Counted from the stretch's first letter, positions 48,099 through 59,271 are shown. The stretch is 64,000 bases of DNA from Stereocaulon alpinum (GCA_018257865.1 JAEUBA010000069.1:1-64000), one strand, 5' to 3'. A program made the numbers and translations. Notes: generated from the sequence alone by a model not told the origin.

Positions 48099-48702
48099 AT
48101 GGAAGCTCAACCTAATGTCGGGAAACCTGCTGAAGCCTTCAAAACCTCTTCTACAGCACTTGCTACTGCCTCTCATGAGATCGCCCTTGTTGCTAATTTG
48201 CCCACTTTCAATGACGGGCAGCGTCTTTTTGAAGCAATTGAGCGTTTACACATGAACATCAACAACCTCAGAACCGATGTCAATACTCTGAAGACCGATG
48301 TCAACACTCTGAGAACCGATATGAATAGCAAGTTTGATAGCCTTGAGCTTCGTATGAGAGCAGAGTCAGCTTACTTCTCCCCATTTTCAAACTTCATGAT
48401 AATGACATTCTACGGTTCTCTAAATCATACGGCTAGACATCTCCGGTCAGGATACACCGCTTCGCGTACTGCATGATCAACACAATATGGCGGTAGAAGG
48501 ATTTCCAAGAGGTTCAGCCAGTTTGATGCGGCTTTCAGGTCAGACAAAGTCTCACATTAAAGAACTTTGTCATCAAACTAATATCATGACAGGTAATACA
48601 CTAACGACGCTGCTTGACGCATTTCAATCGCCAACTGATGGAGCTGTTGAGAGCAAAATAAGAAGGTTCCGAGAATTTGTTGGGCTCGTGGTCGATGCTT
48701 GA
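48099..48702 (+). CDS. Small protein with heptad-repeat coiled coil, unknown function
   Basis: Exon 1 starts at 48099 and encodes an N-terminal segment, then three 7-residue repeats (LRTDVNT, LKTDVNT, LRTDMNS; DNA units of 21 nt at 48264-48326) leading into FDSLELRMRAE. The second part, in frame from about 48453 to the stop at 48702, reads DTPLRVLHDQHN..VEGFPRGSASLMRLSG. The same order (heptad repeats, LELRMRAE, then PLHN.., F-P-x-x-x-x-x-L) is a recurrent fungal family. The intron around 48330-48452 has several possible borders that I could not decide between. Total about 170-190 aa. Function not known. Confidence 0.65.
48264..48326 (+). repeat. Three 21-nt tandem coding repeats
   Basis: Units of 21 nt (48264-48284, 48285-48305, 48306-48326) encode one heptad each and differ at a few positions. 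They likely expand and contract by replication slippage, changing coiled-coil length. Confidence 0.75.
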
Positions 48703-49287
48703 AAGGTGGAGACTCTGGACATACAGGGGAGGGTTTGGCAAGGGGAGCTTCAGCTTGTATAGAGGTGCTTGGAGGGCTACGTTCAATGCTGGACCGAACG
48801 AGGGGCTCTAAATTCGGCGGTCAGAACACCACAAAGTAGATTCTAGCTGTAATATGTAGGATTCTGATTATTGATTTCTGTGGTTTGAAGGAGTTCATGT
48901 TCGATCCTGTGATCCTAGTATAGTATGATCAATTTTTTTGATTACAAACATTATTGCTTCGGATCCTTGAAGGAATTGACAACATGCCGTACGTAGGGAT
49001 TGTGCGCTTGGCATTTGAGCCGGATCATCCGAGAACATACCCGGCTCAAACACACTATTCCCGCTGTCCACCTTTTTTTGGCCCATGACGTCAGATAGAA
49101 GCCAGGGAACGGAGACTTTCGCATTACATGGTGGGCGTAGAGTCCTTGGCGATGTTTACAAATCCATTTCCAGAAGGATCGCCAGTATTGTGTATAAGAA
49201 CGTATCTTTTCTTCACCCATCAAACAGTATCCGACTTCCCTAGAACAATCTATTGACCTAGAATTGCTTTTGTATTACATCTTGATC
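48703..49287. other. Intergenic, nothing recognised
   Basis: Promoter region of the flavin oxidoreductase. No coding stretch seen. Confidence 0.5.
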
Positions 49288-50689
49288 ATGGCACCAGCAG
49301 CACGTTATGGATCGGACGATGTCTCCGCCACTCCCCTCGGGAAGCCGCTTGAGTTTGTTTTCAGCGGCAAGACCGCCCCGAATAGATTGTATGTCCTCCC
49401 GAGGTCAATACCTCCTATACAGAAGTCCAGACTAATGACTGAATAGCCTCAAGGCTGCTATGACGGAACGCATATCATCATGGGATCCCAAGAACTTCAG
49501 CGCTCGCGGCATTCCCTCCAAGAACCTGATCAACGTATACAAGCGATGGGGTGAGGGACAGATAGGCACGATACTCACGGGCAACATCATGATGGAGTTT
49601 GATCAATTGGAGGCAGCCGGCAATCCAATCATCCCGCGAACTGAAGCTCCCAAGGGTGAGCGCTTCGAAGCCTTCAAGCAACTCGCAGCAGCAAGCAAGG
49701 CCCACGGCAGCTTGGTTGTTGGTCAAGTCTCACATCCAGGTCGCCAAGTCGCTTCCAACATTCAGAAAGACCCCGTCTCAGCCAGTGATGTCCAATTAGA
49801 GGGTAACGTCATGGGCATGACCTTTGAGAAGCCCCACCCCGCATCCGCCGAAGAGATCGAACGCATAATTGAAGGCTTCACCCACACAGCAGAATACCTC
49901 CACGCAGCCGGCTACGACGGCATTGAACTCCACGCCGCGCATGGCTACCTCCTAGCTCAATTCCTCGCTCAAAGCACCAACAAGCGTACAGACAAATACG
50001 GCGGCTCTCTCGCTAATCGTTCACGTCTCATCATGGAGATCGCCCAGCGCATCCGCAGCCGCGTTCCACAGGACTTTATCCTTGGCATTAAGATTAATAG
50101 CGTCGAATTCCAAAAGGGTGGTTTTGAACCCGAAGAAGCCAAACAGCTCTGCGCCAGCCTTGAGGAAAACCATTTTGATTTCGTGGAGTTGAGCGGCGGT
50201 ACATACGAGGAACTGGCGTTCATGCACAAGAAAGACAGCACAAAGAAGCGTGAAGCCTTCTTTCTTGATTTTGCGAAACAAATCGTCCCAGGTCTCAGCA
50301 AGACAAAGACCTACATCACCGGCGGTTTCAAAACCGTGGGAGCAATGGTCAACGCCCTCAATACGGTAGATGGTGTCGGTCTCGCTCGCCCCGTCTGTCA
50401 AGAACCTCGTCTTTGTGCAGACATCCTCTCCGGCAAGGTAAAGGGAGCCATCAAGCAGCGTCTGGACGAGAACAATTTCGGTCTTACTAATGTGGCTGCT
50501 GGCAGCCAGATCCGTATGATTGGGAAAGACCAGGAACCGCTTGACCTCAGCCAGGAGCAGAATGAGCAGGCGTTCATGAAGGATATGGGACATTGGGGTG
50601 AGCTGATGGCAAAGGATACCGGGATGTATTCATTTGGTTATGTGGACATTGAGAGTGCGAAGGCCAATCCTTACGGGGTTGCGTATTAG
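49288..50689 (+). CDS. NADH:flavin oxidoreductase, Old Yellow Enzyme family
   Basis: Two exons (49288..49388, 49447..50689) joined across a 58-nt intron give 447 aa. TIM-barrel FMN enzyme: TGNIMMEFDQLE near the start, VVGQVSHPGRQ, the substrate-binding HAAH in GYDGIELHAAHGYLLAQFL, the hallmark QSTNKRTDKYGGS with NRSRLI, IKINSVEFQKGG, ELSGGTYE, then YITGGF and GVGLARPVC, which hold the FMN phosphate. It reduces activated alkenes or related substrates with NAD(P)H; the natural substrate is unknown. The bacterial-type NADH oxidase/xenobiotic reductase subgroup fits better than classical OYE. Codons are strongly C-ending up to about 50580, then G-rich. Confidence 0.92.
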
Positions 50690-51075
50690 ACCTATTACAC
50701 TATTTAGACTTAGACTAGATCGACTCATAAAAGCATAGCGACTTTGTATACAGATAACGAACGAGATGATTTCAAAACGTCTTCTGACTCCGTGTTTCGC
50801 ATTTCAGGTCGGAGGATTCTCCGCTTTAGGCCAACCGTGGGTAATCCTACATCAATGATAGATTCAAAATGATCTCAATAAATTCACGGTTCGCCGAGAC
50901 GATAAATTTCCGAAGTGAGGGTACATTAGGTATGAAAAGACTGCGTCAGATCGAGGCGTCCCGGGCGCTTGTGTATCGAAAATACGCGCGGCTTGGCATT
51001 CCTTTCCGCATTCCACACTCAGCTGCCTGGGCTGGAGCAATCATGCAGCAATCCTGCAATAGGCACTAGTCAAAG
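50690..51075. other. Intergenic, nothing recognised
   Basis: Lies between two plus-strand genes and should hold the ARP2 promoter. No distinct site seen. Confidence 0.5.
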
Positions 51076-52593
51076 ATGGCGGAGCCGCCCATAGGTATGC
51101 TGAAGCCAGTACTCAATCACTGTACGCAAGCTAACCGTCGGTAGTCCTCGATGGAGGGACTGGCTTCCTCAAAGTGGGCTACGCGGCCCAGGTAAGCTAC
51201 TATTTCCAAGGGGATAGCCGTGGGATTGCTGGACTGGTTGGGCACGAGCTAATTGTGAAACTGCGATGTGTAGAACTTTCCAGAGTATTCCTATCCGTCC
51301 ATCGTTGGTCGACCGATCCTGCGATCAGAAGAGCGAAGTGGGGATATTGTCGTTAAGGATATTATGTGTGGGGATGAGGCTGCTGCTGCGAGATCAATGC
51401 TGCAGATTACGTACCCGGTATGGCTACGGGAATAAATAGTTTTGGAAGCTATGAGAAGAACGTGCTGACCACTGTATCGAATAGATGGAGAACGGCATTG
51501 TAAAGAGGTGGGATGACATGGAGCACTTATGGAATTACACATTTCAAGAGAAGATGAAGATAGACACCACAGGCCGGAAGATCCTGTTAACCGAACCACC
51601 ATTGAATCCTTTGAAGAATCGAGAACAGATGTGTGATGTTATGTTTGAGAAATACAATTTTGGTGGGGTCTATGTTGCTATACAAGCTGTGCTGGCACTC
51701 TACGCTCAAGGTACGCAGCCTGTCTAGGGATAGGGTTTGTTACTGATAAGAGGCTAGGTCTTAGCAGCGGGGTGGTAGTCGACTCCGGAGACGGAGTCAC
51801 ACATATTGTTCCAGTCTACGAATCCACAGTGCTCAATCACCTCACCCGCCGTCTTGACGTAGCAGGTCGGGACGTTACACGAAACCTCATTGCTCTCCTC
51901 CTGCGACGAGGATACGCTCTGAACCGAACAGCTGACTTCGAGACTGTCCGGCAGATCAAGGAAAAGCTCTGCTACGTCTCTTACGACCTGGAGCTCGACC
52001 AGAAACTTAGCGAGGATACTACGGTCTTGGTGGAGTCATACACACTACCAGACGGAAGAGTCATAAGAGTTGGAAGTGAGAGGTTTGAAGCACCAGAGTG
52101 TTTGTTCCAGCCACATCTGGTGGATGTTGAGCAGCCGGGCATAGCAGAGTTTCTTTTCAATACGATACAATCGGCAGATGTCGATATACGGACTAGCTTA
52201 TACAAGGCTATTGTGCTGAGTGGTGGGAGTAGCATGTATCCAGGGCTACCTTCAAGGATGGAGAAGGAGATCAAGCAGCTGTGGTTGACGAAGGTGCTGG
52301 CTGGAAATCCGGAAAGGCTAAACGTGAGCTTCCCTAACTACGTCCGCGGTCACGGTGTTAATGTCTTTTGCAGAAATTCAAAGTCAGAATCGAAGATCCG
52401 CCACGGCGAAGACATATGGTCTTCCTAGGCGGAGCTGTACTTGCAAATATTGTACGCTTCTTCTCATACCTCAAAGCCCATGAATCATCCACTAATTGGC
52501 TCACAGATGTCCGACAAAGAGAATATGTGGATTTCGAAACAAGAGTGGGAAGAGCAAGGACCAAGGGTATTAGAAAGGCTTGGTCCTAGATAG
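51076..52593 (+). CDS. ARP2: Actin-related protein 2, Arp2/3 complex
   Basis: Seven exons (51076..51094, 51145..51191, 51274..51417, 51485..51710, 51758..52323, 52374..52451, 52507..52593) give 388 aa, the standard Arp2 length. It shows the actin ATPase fold: VLDGGTGFLKVGYAAQ, the ATP-phosphate loop, IMCGDEAAAARSM, GRKILLTEPPLNPLKNREQM, VVVDSGDGVTHIVPVYE, RLDVAGRDVT, and VLSGGSSMYPGLPSRMEKE. The last exons read FKVRIEDPPRRRHMVFLGGAVLANIM and WISKQEWEEQG, distinctive for Arp2 rather than actin. With Arp3 it nucleates branched actin for endocytosis and polarity. All introns are 47-82 nt. Confidence 0.97.
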
Positions 52594-52763
52594 TCTCAAT
52601 TGATTGGCCAATTCCCAATACTCTGTACAGTACTTAACGCGTCACGGAATCAAAAGCTCAAAACGGCTACTAAAGTCGGATATATCTCCCACCACTGACC
52701 TCTCGTTTCCCAAGATCCTAAGTCTCTTCTGCATCATGCTCAACATACACATATTCAAACAAC

Positions 52764-53616
52764 ATGGCCCCTATCAAAATCCTAATCATAAACCCCAACA
52801 CCAGCCAATCAATGACCGATAGCCTTCGCGAACCCATAGAAAAACTAGACTACAACAACGTAACCTTTGCCCCACTTACCCACCAATGACACAGAGAAGT
52901 CCCAAAAACACTTCACCCTCAATGACACTAATCAGACCCTCCAGACAACCTACACATTCCTAACCGCCCCCTCGGGCGTCTCAAGCATCAACAATGAATC
53001 CGACGCCGCCATCTCCGCCGACGCATGCCTCCCCACGCTCATCCCCCACATCCCCACCCACGACGCCTTCCTAATAGCATGCTACTCCCCGCACCCCCTG
53101 TAAGGCGCCCCATCCAGTCCCCAAAAGCCCACTACTGACTACGAGACAACCCTCAGAGTCCCCCTCCTCAAACAGCACACTACTAAACCGGTTCTGGGAA
53201 TCTTCGAAGCGTCTGTGTATACCGCTATACAACTCCTTGGTCAGAAGGAGAGGTTCGGAATCGTTAGTACGGGACGCCAATGGCGCCAGATCCTCACGGA
53301 CGCCATAAATGACTCTATTCTTGGCGCTGAGAAAGCAGCGGAGGTATATGCCGGTACGGAGACTTGTGATTTGGATGCGGGGGAACTGCATGGCGGGGAG
53401 GGGGTGGAGGAGGCTGTTAAGGGGGCTGCGAGGAGGCTTGTGGAGGGAGCGAGGGATGAGGGGAAGGGGGAGGTGGGCGTTGTGGTGTTGGGGTGTGCGG
53501 GGATGGTGGGGATGGGGGGGTGGGTGCGGAGTGTGGTGGGGGAGGGGGTTAGGGTTGTTGATGGGGTTGTGGCGGGGGTTGGGGTGCTGCAGGGGTTGGT
53601 TAGGGGGGGGTTTTAG
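52764..53616 (+). CDS. Asp/Glu/hydantoin racemase-like protein (Dcg1 type)
   Basis: Three exons (52764..52859, 52936..53099, 53157..53616) give 239 aa. It opens with INPNTSQSMTDSL, has TAPSG and INNESDAA, and the two catalytic cysteines expected for the family in ACYSPHPL and GCAGMVG. Yeast Dcg1 is the namesake; the group racemises amino acids or hydantoins, with the substrate unknown here. Exon 3 changes from C-rich to extremely G-rich codons (Gly, Val, Glu, Arg by GGG, GTG, GAG, AGG) in its last 250 nt, giving a C-terminus that is low in complexity. The first intron (76 nt) contains an in-frame-looking tail that mimics a frameshift. Confidence 0.85.
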
Positions 53617-54096
53617 GGGAGGGTGAGGGGAGGGGGGAGGGGGGATGTTGGTTACGGTGGATAGAAGGTAGGCTGGGAAAGATTCGCATAGGTGGTAAGG
53701 CATTTTGTGGCTTGATAGCCTCGCGGATTGGTACAATATGGATGGTGTTGAGGTTGCTGTTACGGTAGGATGATAGTATGTGTACTTCTCAAGCGAAAAG
53801 ATTGTAGCTCTTTGACGCCATTGCTTTCACGATGCCAGCATTCAAGCCAGATCTATTCCCTTTCATGTTACGCTCTTGCAAAGCAGAATGAATGGAATGA
53901 TCAATATGAGATATGAAGGCCACCGTGGGCTGGGTGCAGCAGACCTCTTAGCACGCTCTGCACAACGAGGTGTCCCTAGACCAAGATGCGGAGAACATGG
54001 CGGTGAGATTGTAGAGTCGTCGTGAGTAGTCCGACGTCGAGGATTTGCTGGGTGCGTGGAGTTTTTTTCATGTGTTGAGGAACTCGAACAGAGAGC

Positions 54097-54137
54097 GATG
54101 TCATACATAAGCATCGAATACACTATTGGGTCGAAGT
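54097..54137. repeat. Partial copy of the 57.2 kb motif
   Basis: About 40 nt beginning GATGTCATACATAAGCATC and ending TGGGTCGAAG matches, with scattered transitions, the same motif at 56824-56863 and 57242-57281. Confidence 0.6.
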
Positions 54138-54550
54138 CCAGACGGGCGGTCGCTCACAATCATCTAGTCACGTCAATAACCGCTTGTTTGGACTAGAAGA
54201 ACTCCAGCTTATTATGGGAGGATTGAGCTGAGCTTTCCAGAACAAGTCGCATTTATAGTGCTTCTGCTTCATATCTCCGCAAGTCGGCAAAGCCTAGACA
54301 CTGAGTGGACTTCTATCGGGTGCCTGGTGCTTCTGAACGGTAAGTTTCTCAACCTTCTCGATCTCCTTCATCCTTCTGGACTTTCTAGCTCTTTGATCAG
54401 AAAAGTCTCTCGCTATCGGTTTTGACTTTCTTCCTTTTCTAGAAGAATTAGAGGAGAGGAAAAAGACGAGGGCGGAGGAATGGGAACGGGGTAGTCGTTA
54501 AGAGACGTAGCGTTGCAGCGAACGTTTAATAAGATTGTTAACCTCTTCCT

Positions 54551-54640
54551 AGCTTAAGATATATCTGCTGGTCTTAAGCGTCGAGCAACGTACCCTCCTC
54601 CGTCGTTATTTATCCCGAATAGGAAGGTTTATCATCTTTT
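54551..54640 (-). repeat. Degraded copy of the coding tail of the 57.4 kb gene
   Basis: Read on minus, the region contains GGATAAATAACGACGGAGGA, matching GGATGAATAATGACGGAGGA in the gene at 57450-57475, and similarity continues about 40 nt to each side. Several differences are TG-to-TA or CA-to-TA type, as after RIP. It still reads NNDGGG in one frame. Confidence 0.6.
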
Positions 54641-54745
54641 ACTATATTCACATCCGTCTTATGCTCGTTCTATACGCCGTATATTCCTTGAGTATATGGT
54701 GGCGATCTGATTATAGAAGGTAGGTGGTCACCTTAAATACTAATA

Positions 54746-55435
54746 CCTTTATCAAATCCATTCGGTCCATAAACTTGGTGAGGGAATGATGCATCTTCTC
54801 TAGTACTCCCGCTATGGCCACAACCCTTCCCTCTGCTATGCGTAAACTACTTAGATGTCCATCGCGTTCTTCGCTCAGCACCGTGTTCTGCTTCCGCAGT
54901 TCTACCGTCCGTTATCCCACTTAGGATTCAGTTTCGCGGCTTCATCAGCTTCGTTAAGGAAGCGTCTAACATCCTCACAGCTTCCTCTAGCAACCCTAGG
55001 ATCTCTCTATGAGATGCCAATTCTGATGGCGGAGAGCACACTTGGCCTCTTCTAGAGCGCTGCCGAATATCCTCCGATCCATTCGATTTTCTTCAGACAG
55101 CGTCGTGGTATCCGCGTGCTCGAGTTGCGGTAGTGAAATGTCTCTAGCATAGCAGCCGGATTTGAGGGTTTATGCTCGTAGGTCTGAAGCAGTTGAGTAA
55201 CTCCGCCATCCTCATCGTTAGAAATTGGGTCATCGGTGAAGTTGTCATGCTTAGCCCGTTTGGCGGCAGGTCGGAGGTGAGGTGGGTTTGCTTCAGTTCG
55301 TTTGCGTTGCTTAGGGAATTCGGTCTCAGATTCCGTGGTAAACCCCCCTTCGCTTGCTATCCTCATTGTCTTCTTTGCAGCTCGCTCTTCCTTTAGTGTG
55401 GGTAACTTTGGTAGGCCCTGGGCCTCCCTAAGCAT
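54746..55435 (-). pseudogene. Coiled-coil gene remnant, unknown
   Basis: Two minus-strand pieces have coding character. At 55435..55052 an open frame begins MLREAQGLPKLPTLKEERAA and is rich in Lys, Arg and Glu. At about 54903..54746 a frame (VELRKQNTVLSEERDG, then EGRVVAIAGVLEKMHHSLTKFMDR) looks like a coiled coil and is followed by a GTATTAG donor-like site. Frames between them are broken by stops. I take it as the remains of one gene; no family is recognised. Confidence 0.4.
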
Positions 55436-56684
55436 ATTCTCTGCGCTCCGAGGTGGTCATCGCAGCTCTACAGCTTAAGACATATGCGATATCGCTAAAG
55501 GATCAGGCAGCACAATCAATGCATCCCGTTGAGCCTGGAGAAACATTGACGTGAGGATAATGTGTCTACGTATGTAGAGCAGGTCCTTGTGTATAGACCA
55601 AGGCATGGGATGCAGTGAACACAACTAACACTAGAGCCAGAAGTTCGAGAAAGTTAGCACTAGTTCACACATTCCTTCGTAAACAGGTTACTTTTGAATC
55701 TTTGAAGAGGGTTCGTCTAGATCTAGCTTCGAGTCTGTCTCCAGCTGCGTGAGCCGTTCGTGCAAACTAACAGTCTCAATATAGGGCATCGAACTACAGG
55801 GTTCGTTCCAGTATAGATTCCTTATTTGTATTAAAGATACTGGTTCCTTTGGTAAAGCTTCCGTTGTCTTATACTGGAGAGAATAAGAAGTGAGTACGCT
55901 GTCCTATAGTCTCTACTGTGTTGGAGGTCGGCGAATTTCTATGCTATTAGTGCAGGTTTGGTTGGTTACTGAAACGCTTTTGCTGTTCAAAGTATTGTAG
56001 TGACTACACAGGAGAATTAAAGGTGTGTGACGCGATGCACCGATTCATATAATGTAATATAGGGATCATTCGGATGCATATGCAGTAGAACAGGCTCGTA
56101 GTACCGAGTAGGCACTGACGAGCCTTTCCGTCACCCTGCCAGATCGGACGACGAGAAAGACACGAACGAAACAGATGAAATCTTATGTGAGTGTAGGCAG
56201 GTGTGCCTTATGATTCAGAGTGTGCGATGTATGATTCACAAGTGGTAAGAAGCGCGGATCAATCACAACGTTGGATACCCGTGGTCAGGCATTCACGCTT
56301 GTATCCGCCATTGAAAATTCCGAAGCGTGTTCCAGGGATCAAATGTATACATAGAAGAGAACTTTTAGGAAGCGAAGCCTATACAAGTTGCAGTTCTGGT
56401 ATAGTGCGCTTGACGAAATGAAAGCGTAAAGGGAACATAGAACGAAGGGTGACAGCATGTCAGGTAACGGCGAAAGTCACTGGTTGAGGCTAGTTCTTTT
56501 CTCAGTCAGTGAATGCTTTTTCCTGTAAAGATAACGATGAACTTGTGAGGAAGTTATGAGAGAATCCTTGTGAGCTCGAGACTGTCCTGTATGCTTCACA
56601 CGCCGAGCGAAATTCCCTCTCGATGTATGTATGTTCAGAAGAGTGGGTGTTATCTTGCAGAATGGAGATTGCGCGATGTATCTG

Positions 56685-57055
56685 GCATAGCAGAAGGCGA
56701 GAATCTTCCGTTCACAATGCGAACGTAATCAGGCAAGGCGGATCCGTTTCAATGGACGAGTTTCTGGGGTGCTAGAGTATTTTACAAAAGTACGCTCAAG
56801 ATTTGGAGCGTCGAATAACATCGGATGCAATACATCAGCATCAAGCACATTTTGGGTCCGAAGACTAAGAGTCATCATGCTACATATCCTCATCCTTCTG
56901 ATCAGTCACTGTCTCTGCTCAAAGGTCAAGGGAGTATAGCTTTTGAGATCGTCTTTGGCTCTTATGAGCCGCGAACGAAGTCATGAAATCGATTTCTGGC
57001 CTTGGCGAGCCCTGTGGGCTTGACACGCCCTGCGATAGCCCCTGTGTGCGTATGT
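56685..57055. repeat. Diverged tandem copy of the adjacent gene tail (copy 1)
   Basis: Aligns by eye with 57112-57468 over its whole length: GCAGAAGG..GAATC, AATCAGGCAAGGCG, TCTGGGGTGCTAGAG, CATACATCAGCATCA, TTTGGGTCCGAAGAC, GTCAAGGG and CACGCCCTGCGAT occur in the same order and spacing. The copy covers the 3' end and downstream flank of the 57.4 kb gene. Confidence 0.75.
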
Positions 57056-57111
57056 ATATATGTAAAACTGGGTATGGTCCATAAAAGTGAATTTGTCGAT
57101 AGTTTAAAGAT

Positions 57112-57468
57112 GGCAGAAGGGAAGAATCATTCCTTCAACATAGGAATGCAATCAGACAAGGCGAATTCATTTGAATTAATAAGGTTCTGGGGTGCTAAAG
57201 TACATGATAAAGGTAAAGGATCGCAGTGTCGGATAACATAAGATGCCATACATCAGCATCAGGTACAATTTGGGTCCGAAGACCAGGAGAAACCGTTCTG
57301 CACATCCTAAATATCTCTAGTCAATCACTGTCTTATTCCAATGGGTCAAGGGCAGCATACCTGTTGAAGTCAACTTTGGCTCTAGGAGCCGCGCATGAAA
57401 TTGTTGATGCTCTTTCGAGCCTTAGACAGACCCGAAGGCCGAACACGCCCTGCGATCACCCCTCCTCC
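57112..57468. repeat. Tandem repeat copy 2, overlapping a gene 3' end
   Basis: Partner of 56685-57055. It overlaps the last 87 nt of the gene ending at 57382, so copy 1 is probably a duplication of the gene's 3' part that then decayed. Confidence 0.75.
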
Positions 57469-58497
57469 GTCATTATTCATCCCAAGTAGACGACGTGCCT
57501 TCTCATCGACTTGCCAGAATGGACGAGGATAATTCGTAGATAGGCTAGTTCGCTGCTCGTTGAGAGAGTTGGAAGACTCACCATTGGTCTCAGAGGCCTT
57601 GGGGGTGGTCGGATCTTCTTCGTCCGAAGCTTCGTCGATGGCATCGTGAATGGCGGTTGCGGTGGTATCGATGCTGCTACGAGCAGAGCGTTCGCCGTTC
57701 GAGAGGCGGATGATTTCGTTCAAACGAGTTTTACGAGCAACCTCAGCCTCGTCTACTTCGTGGATGAGTTGAGCGAGTCTATCGTTGGTATTGGTGCGAT
57801 AGAAGACGGGAGGTTCATAGTGCGCGATGACCAACCTAGCCCACTTGACCTGAAAATCGTTGTTCGTAGTGGCAACCACATGGTTCCAGTCGCGGGAGCG
57901 GTGCAGATCTTCGAAGTAGTTTCCGACGTGCTGGATAACGAAGGCTTTGATGATGTCCTGGAAGCCGTATGGTTCGTTCTTGAACACAAGGCCGGTGAGA
58001 GCGATACAGGATTGAGGTGTCATTGACAGTTCGATTTGGTTGAGAACCACGAGAGTCATATCCATAAGACCGCGCAACTCGAGCTTGGTGGCCAACTTGT
58101 GAAGACGCACGAGGAAGGTGAAGGTCTCAACGGTGACGCCACCAGGAGCAGCGTCGCCAACAGTGGCATAGGTTTTCAATGCAGCTGCGTTGTAGATATC
58201 AAGTCCCTTCTCGAGATACTCCTTGACCGCGTGGAAGCAAACAGCGAGGTCTTCAGGAAACGTGAGCATCATGCCACAGCCGTAAAGATAGTCAAAAGAC
58301 TTGAAGAATTCGGCAAGGACGGGTGAGCGTTCGAGAGCGGATCTCATGATTTCGAAGCGATAGGAAGTGGACGTCGGCTCATTGCTGCAGGTGACGGCGA
58401 TGATTTCGTCAACGTGGTTCCAGCTGACAAGCTCACTGCAGATGTCAGTTCCAGCCTCGTGTACATCAATAGTTGATCTGAATATGAAGGGCGACAT
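57382..58497 (-). CDS. Unknown protein, possibly BTB/POZ-like
   Basis: Single-exon 371-aa frame with strong coding character. The central part (RSPVLAEFFKS..YGCGMMLTFPEDLAVCFHAVKEYLEKG) resembles the pattern of fungal BTB/POZ proteins (hydrophobic F/L ladder followed by helices), and residues 130-250 are helical. The C-terminal 120 residues are Ser/Thr/Asp-rich and basic at the very end (RRLLGMNNDGGG..KARKSINNFMRGS). BTB is an inference. The first ATG is taken as start. An upstream gene fragment ending in a splice donor (see 58918-59271) may instead be its first exon. Degraded copies of its tail lie at 54.1-57.1 kb. Confidence 0.65.
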   Translation of the reverse strand: MSPFIFRSTIDVHEAGTDICSELVSWNHVDEIIAVTCSNEPTSTSYRFEIMRSALERSPVLAEFFKSFDYLYGCGMMLTFPEDLAVCFHAVKEYLEKGLDIYNAAALKTYATVGDAAPGGVTVETFTFLVRLHKLATKLELRGLMDMTLVVLNQIELSMTPQSCIALTGLVFKNEPYGFQDIIKAFVIQHVGNYFEDLHRSRDWNHVVATTNNDFQVKWARLVIAHYEPPVFYRTNTNDRLAQLIHEVDEAEVARKTRLNEIIRLSNGERSARSSIDTTATAIHDAIDEASDEEDPTTPKASETNGESSNSLNEQRTSLSTNYPRPFWQVDEKARRLLGMNNDGGGVIAGRVRPSGLSKARKSINNFMRGS

Positions 58498-58917
58498 CTT
58501 TGGAGTGTGTGCTGGTGAGGTGAAAGGTGAATGGTGAGGAAATGAGTAAGAGGTAGTTGCAAATGCTGAGCCACGGCCTCTGCACTAAGCAGAAGGATCT
58601 TGATAGCTGACAAAATGGAGTGGATGAGGCTGGTCGGTGTGGATGGAGGAGGGTGGCGAAGAAGAGGTTGAATGGGGTGAACAGGGTAAATGAGATGAAG
58701 CAGGTGAGCTCCTGCGCTAAGCAGAAGAATCCCCTTCACGACAAACAGCCGACCTCTTACAAATAGGCCAATAAGATGAATGTCGTGCTCTAAACATAAA
58801 CATACAGATAGCCGCCGGGTAAGGCTGCAGGACAATGGCCTGTTGGAGGGAGTTCGCTGGAGATTGATGATGACCTCCCCCAAGACTTGTGAAGGTGGAG
58901 ACACGCAGACAGTGCAC
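58498..58917. other. Gap between two minus-strand open frames
   Basis: 420 nt, pyrimidine-rich on the minus strand. A short repeat (CTTCTGCTTAG..GCAG) occurs at 58582-58592 and near 58718. It is either a long intron or the promoter of the gene to the left. Confidence 0.4.
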
Positions 58918-59271
58918 TTACTTCATGACTGTGCCCAAAGCCTCAGCCTGCCGCTTCGTCATGACTACATCTTCATACTCTTTTTGAGTCAAGGCAGGCT
59001 CGCTATACATGTTGAGGACAAGGTGAAAAATAAGAGCAGGGATTCTAGGGAAGTATCCAATAGGAACGGTCTCGTAGACCATGTCGTCGTCGAAATCATT
59101 TTCGTGCTCCATGTGGACAGAGTTGGCATTGCCACTATGGACATTGTTTGACTGGTACCCGCCATTGATGTTACCATTGACCTCAGTATTGTTGGTGGTG
59201 CGTGAGGTGTTGGCTTGCACGGCTGCCATGTTTCCAATCAGGACGTGTTTGGCAATGGGTGACGATGACAT
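58918..59271 (-). CDS. Small unknown protein, or 5' exon
   Basis: From the ATG at 59271 the frame gives 117 aa: an Asn/Ser/Gly-rich N-terminal half, then DFDDDMVYETVPIGYFPRIP and a hydrophobic helix-like ALIFHLVLNMY. Near the end, ATGAA is followed by GTAAGT, a perfect splice donor, so the visible stop may be intronic and the protein may continue downstream, possibly into the 57.4 kb gene. An ATG 48 nt further upstream (59319) is also possible. Family not recognised. Confidence 0.5.
   Translation of the reverse strand: MSSSPIAKHVLIGNMAAVQANTSRTTNNTEVNGNINGGYQSNNVHSGNANSVHMEHENDFDDDMVYETVPIGYFPRIPALIFHLVLNMYSEPALTQKEYEDVVMTKRQAEALGTVMK

Larger units (their letters stand above)
53617..57381. 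other. Gene-poor region with gene-tail relics
   Basis: Apart from relics listed separately (54097-54137, 54551-54640, 54746-55435, 56685-57055), I see no intact gene. Composition is mixed, partly TA-enriched, and short open frames look random. Confidence 0.5.

Noticed and set aside
52764..52935. Apparent frameshift in the racemase
   Set aside because: A 76-nt GT..AG intron (52860-52935) restores the frame and the family motifs.
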